Shown here one piece after another: positions 39,270 through 42,317 of a stretch of 42,317 bases of DNA. Both the position numbers and the translations under genes were made by a program. Below the pieces are notes generated by a model. The model worked only from the letters and a program-made list of their open reading frames with translations. It was not told the DNA's origin and ran no database searches. Every line of letters starts with the position of its first letter. The stretch's first letter is position 1. The DNA is from an uncultured Oscillibacter sp. (GTDB taxonomy: Bacteria; Bacillota; Clostridia; Oscillospirales; Oscillospiraceae). The stretch spans positions 1 through 42,317 of the forward strand of contig CAMHBH010000002.1 of NCBI GenBank assembly GCA_946183175.1, given 5' to 3'.

Positions 39270-39285
39270 ATCAGTACGGGGAAAC
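39214..39285. repeat. Perfect 34-bp-arm inverted repeat (4-nt loop)
   Basis: GTTTCCCCGTACTGATTCAGTCCCCGATTAACGC-gggc-GCGTTAATCGGGGACTGAATCAGTACGGGGAAAC. Confidence 0.97.
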
Positions 39286-39310
39286 AGTCCCCGATTAACG
39301 CGGGCGCGTT
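39231..39310 (+). repeat. 26-bp direct repeat, offset 54 bp, flanking the inverted segment
   Basis: CAGTCCCCGATTAACGCGGGCGCGTT at 39231-39256 and 39285-39310. Confidence 0.96.
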
Positions 39311-39451
39311 CTGCATGCTCGCCGGATTGGTGATTGTCCCGCTTGTCAGCCTGTTCACGCCCGCCCCCGACAAGAATCTCGTCGACGGCGCGTTCTCCTG
39401 CTACGACCGGAAAGTCACGGTTCGCCAAAGCGAGGCCCTCGGAGACCCGGA

Positions 39452-40300
39452 ATGATTATCGACATCCACACGCATACTTTCCCCGGCAAAATTGCCGCCG
39501 CGACGGTGTACAAACTGCAAGCCGCCGCGCATATCCGCCCCTTCACCGACGGCACGGTAGACGCCCTGCGGGCGTCCATGCGGGCGGCGGGCGTCGACTA
39601 CTCCGTCAATCTGCCCGTCGCCACGTCCGCGCGGCAAGTCCGGGGAATCAACGACGCGGCGGCGCGTACCAATGACACCCGGGAGACCGGGGTGCTGTCC
39701 TTCGGGGCCATGCACCCCGACTACGGCGACTGGCGCGACGAACTCGGACGCGTCGCCGCGCTGGGGATACGGGGTATCAAGCTACATCCGCCGTACCAGG
39801 GCGCGGACTTCGACGACATCCGCTATCTGCGTATCCTCGACCGCGCCGGGGAACTCGGCCTCGCCGTACTCGTACACGCCGGGCTTGACATCGGCCTCCC
39901 GGACGAGAACCGCGTCACGCCCGCCATGATAGCCCGGGCCGTCCGGCAGACCGGGCCTGTAAAGCTGATTTGCGCGCATATGGGCGGCTGGCGGCAGTGG
40001 GACGCCGTGGAAGAACTCCTCCCCGAAACGGGCGTGTACCTCGACACCTCGTTTTCGCTCGGGCGGATTACGCCCAACGGCGACGGCTACCCGTGGACAG
40101 AAGCGGAACTTCCGTTGATGGACGCCGCGCAATTCGTGCGGATTGTGCGGAAATTCGGCGCGGAGCGTATCCTGTTCGGGACGGATTCGCCGTGGGGCGG
40201 ACAGGCGGAGGCACTACGCCTCTTTCGGGAACTCCCGCTCACGGACGCCGAACAGTCGGCGATTCTCGGCGGCAACGCCGCGCGGCTTCTGGGATTGTAA
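39452..40300 (+). CDS. Amidohydrolase family (TIM-barrel metal-dependent hydrolase)
   Basis: MIIDIHTHTFPGKIA, GIKLHPPYQGADFDD, LVHAGLDIGLP, LICAHMGGW, ILFGTDSPWGG. Confidence 0.92.
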   Translation: MIIDIHTHTFPGKIAAATVYKLQAAAHIRPFTDGTVDALRASMRAAGVDYSVNLPVATSARQVRGINDAAARTNDTRETGVLSFGAMHPDYGDWRDELGRVAALGIRGIKLHPPYQGADFDDIRYLRILDRAGELGLAVLVHAGLDIGLPDENRVTPAMIARAVRQTGPVKLICAHMGGWRQWDAVEELLPETGVYLDTSFSLGRITPNGDGYPWTEAELPLMDAAQFVRIVRKFGAERILFGTDSPWGGQAEALRLFRELPLTDAEQSAILGGNAARLLGL

Positions 40301-40338
40301 AAACGCGGACAGAGGAAACGTTTCCTCTGTCCGTTTTT
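40300..40338. terminator. Bidirectional terminator
   Basis: aaaaacgCGGACAGAGGAAAcgTTTCCTCTGTCCGttttt. Confidence 0.85.
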
Positions 40339-40340
40339 CG

Positions 40341-41975
40341 TCAACCCTTGTTCTGGCTTTCGACAAGGCGCGTTGCCCCGTAGATTTCGCGCAGTTTCGG
40401 CTTCTCGATTTTGCCCGTAGGGTTGCGCGGCACGTCGGCGAAAATAATCTTGCGCGGGCGCTTGTAGCGCGGCAAGTCCATACAGAACTTTTGAATTTCC
40501 TCTTCCGTACACGTTTCTCCCTCGCGGACTTGGATAATCGCGGCGGCGATTTCGCCCAGTCGCGGGTCGGGCAGTCCGATAACCGCCACGTCGTGAATTT
40601 TCGGGTGGGTGTGCAAGAAGTCCTCAATCTGTACCGGGTACAGGTTCTCGCCGCCGGAAATAATCACGTCCTTCTTGCGGTCCACCAGAAAATAGAATCC
40701 GTCGGGGTCCTGCTTGGCCATGTCGCCCGTATGGAGCCAGCCGTCTTTCAGGACTTCCGCCGTGGCCTTGGGGTCGTGGTAGTAACAGCGCATGACGCCC
40801 GGGCCCTTTACGCACAGTTCGCCCACGTCGCCCTGCGGTACGGTTTTCCCCTGCTCGTCGACAATCTTGCACTTCCAGCCGAACCCCGGCACGCCAATCG
40901 CGCCGACTTTGCGGATGTTCTCCAGCCCCAAATGCACACAGCCCGGGCCGGTCGATTCCGAAAGGCCGTAGTTGGTGTCGTACTTGTGGTGCGGGAAATA
41001 CTCCATCCAGCGCTTGATGAGCGACGGCGGCACGGGCTGCGCGCCGATGTGCATGAGCCGCCACTGCGAAAGCTGATAGTCTTCCAGCCGCAAGTCGCCG
41101 CGGTCGAGGGCCGCTAACAAGTCCTGACACCACGGCACGAGCAGCCAGACGATAGTACAGCCCTCCCGCGTGACCGCTTCCAGTATCGCTTTCGGGGAGT
41201 TGCTTTTGAGAAGCACGGCTTTCCCGCCCGTGTAGAGGGAGCCGAACCAGTGCATTTTCGCGCCGGTGTGGTAGAGCGGCGGAATACACAGGAATACGTC
41301 GTCGTGTGTGGTCTCGTGGTGTACGGCCTCCATGCGCGCCGACTGCGACAGCGCCGTGTGGTCGAGAAGGATGGCTTTCGGGAATCCGGTCGTACCGGAG
41401 GAGTAGTAGATGGCGGCCTCGTCGGTGTCCTGCACGAGGATTTTCGGGGCAGCGGAGGAACAATTCGCGGTGGCGTCGTGGTAGCTCTCGGCGAACGACG
41501 GACAGCTCTGGCCGACATAGAACAGAATCCGGTTCAGGCCGATACTGTCGACGATTTCCTCGACGCGCCCGATGAACTCCGGGCCGAAAAACAGCACGTC
41601 GGCGTCGGCGAGTTTAAGGCAGTATTCGATTTCGTCGGCGGTGTAGCGGAAGTTGAGCGGGACGGCGACCGCGCCCGTCTTCAGGACGCCGAAGTAAATC
41701 GGGAGCCACTCCAGGCAGTTCATGAGCAGAATCGCGACTTTCTGTCCCTTGCGCACGCCGCGCGACAACAGCAGATTCGCGACGCGGTTGGCCTTCTCGT
41801 CGAACACGCTCCAGGTAATCTGCCGGACGTAGGGCGTGGGGGCCGTGGGCTGGATAAGCTCGTACTCTTTCCAAGTGACGCGCGGGGCCTCCTGTATGTC
41901 CGGGTTCATCTCGACCAGACAGATTTCCTCGCCGTAGAGTTTGCTGTTGCGTTCCAGCAGGTCGGTAATGGGCAT
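40341..41975 (-). CDS. AMP-dependent acyl-CoA synthetase/ligase
   Basis: IYYSSGTTGFPKAILLDH, YGLSESTGPGCVHLG, GWLHTGDMAKQDPDGFYFLVDRKKDVIISGGENLYPVQIE, NPTGKIEKPKLREI; ATG 41975 with aaagga upstream. Confidence 0.94.
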   Translation of the reverse strand: MPITDLLERNSKLYGEEICLVEMNPDIQEAPRVTWKEYELIQPTAPTPYVRQITWSVFDEKANRVANLLLSRGVRKGQKVAILLMNCLEWLPIYFGVLKTGAVAVPLNFRYTADEIEYCLKLADADVLFFGPEFIGRVEEIVDSIGLNRILFYVGQSCPSFAESYHDATANCSSAAPKILVQDTDEAAIYYSSGTTGFPKAILLDHTALSQSARMEAVHHETTHDDVFLCIPPLYHTGAKMHWFGSLYTGGKAVLLKSNSPKAILEAVTREGCTIVWLLVPWCQDLLAALDRGDLRLEDYQLSQWRLMHIGAQPVPPSLIKRWMEYFPHHKYDTNYGLSESTGPGCVHLGLENIRKVGAIGVPGFGWKCKIVDEQGKTVPQGDVGELCVKGPGVMRCYYHDPKATAEVLKDGWLHTGDMAKQDPDGFYFLVDRKKDVIISGGENLYPVQIEDFLHTHPKIHDVAVIGLPDPRLGEIAAAIIQVREGETCTEEEIQKFCMDLPRYKRPRKIIFADVPRNPTGKIEKPKLREIYGATRLVESQNKG

Positions 41976-42036
41976 AAAAGCAACATCCTTTCCGTTCTTT
42001 TGCGCTTTTATGGTTTTCGCCTCTAAAGCAACCGTA

Positions 42037-42065
42037 AGCATAGCCCATCCGGCGCGGATTGTCAA
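42037..42065 (-). promoter_or_regulatory. Promoter of acyl-CoA synthetase (TTGACA-N17-TATGCT on minus strand)
   Basis: tgtcaa 42060-42065 and agcata 42037-42042 on + strand. Confidence 0.55.
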
Positions 42066-42130
42066 GACCAAATTCTTCCTTTTCTGTCACGGGGCGCACT
42101 TCTAACGGGCGTAAACCTTGACGAAATCTG

Positions 42131-42158
42131 TTGACATCCGACGCAATCGGAGTATAAT
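42131..42158 (+). promoter_or_regulatory. Consensus sigma-A promoter (TTGACA-N16-TATAAT) for right-edge gene
   Basis: ttgaca 42131-42136; tataat 42153-42158. Confidence 0.8.
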
Positions 42159-42187
42159 GTACGGAGCATGATAGGGGCATTCGTTTC

Positions 42188-42249
42188 ATGACTTCACGGA
42201 GCGCGTCCGCGGGAGAGGGCGCGTGAAGTCGTGCGCTGTCATGACTTCA
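42188..42249 (+). promoter_or_regulatory. 5' leader with mutually exclusive hairpins
   Basis: GACTTCACG (42190-42198), CGTGAAGTC (42222-42230), GACTTCA (42243-42249): the middle arm can pair with either flank. Confidence 0.55.
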
Positions 42250-42272
42250 TCTTTCGCTAAGGAGTGAGACGC

Positions 42273-42317
42273 ATGAAAAAAGTGTCGCGGCGCGTCATGG
42301 CCTTCCTGCCCATGATG
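42273..42317 (+). CDS. Start of a CDS cut by window edge (MKKVSRRVMAFLPMM...), possibly an exported protein
   Basis: ATG 42273 preceded by aaggagtgagacgc; basic N-terminus then hydrophobic residues. Confidence 0.6.
   Translation, partial: MKKVSRRVMAFLPMM

Overview
42.3 kb window from a high-GC bacterium, probably Clostridia-like Firmicutes (inferred from gene style, perfect CIRCE and sigA-type promoters). Mostly ordinary chromosomal genes: ccsB end, metG, HAD phosphatase, THUMP-type RNA methyltransferase, groES-groEL, dapA, asd, queA, uvrA, Ca2+-type P-ATPase, iorA-iorB, phenylacetate-CoA ligase, ACT protein, SSS symporter, amidohydrolase, acyl-CoA synthetase. Accessory features stand out. 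(1) A translationally coupled pair (525-7309, minus) made of a ~1900-aa TPR/cold-shock-like/STAND-type ATPase protein and a 352-aa protein ending in a HEPN-like Rx4H motif; this is my best candidate for an undescribed conflict/defence system. (2) A MNT-HEPN toxin-antitoxin pair. (3) A P-ATPase/TerD/TerD/AIM24/double-TerD stress island facing an unrecognised 549-aa protein. (4) A NADAR-ADP-ribosylglycohydrolase fusion. (5) A two-repeat orphan type I-E-like CRISPR remnant. (6) A 34-bp-arm perfect inverted duplication that truncates the symporter gene. (7) A decayed MBOAT pseudogene. (8) A leader with mutually exclusive hairpins at the right edge. (9) Apparent complete absence of GATC by eye across the whole window. 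All family calls come from motif recognition only; no searches were run.
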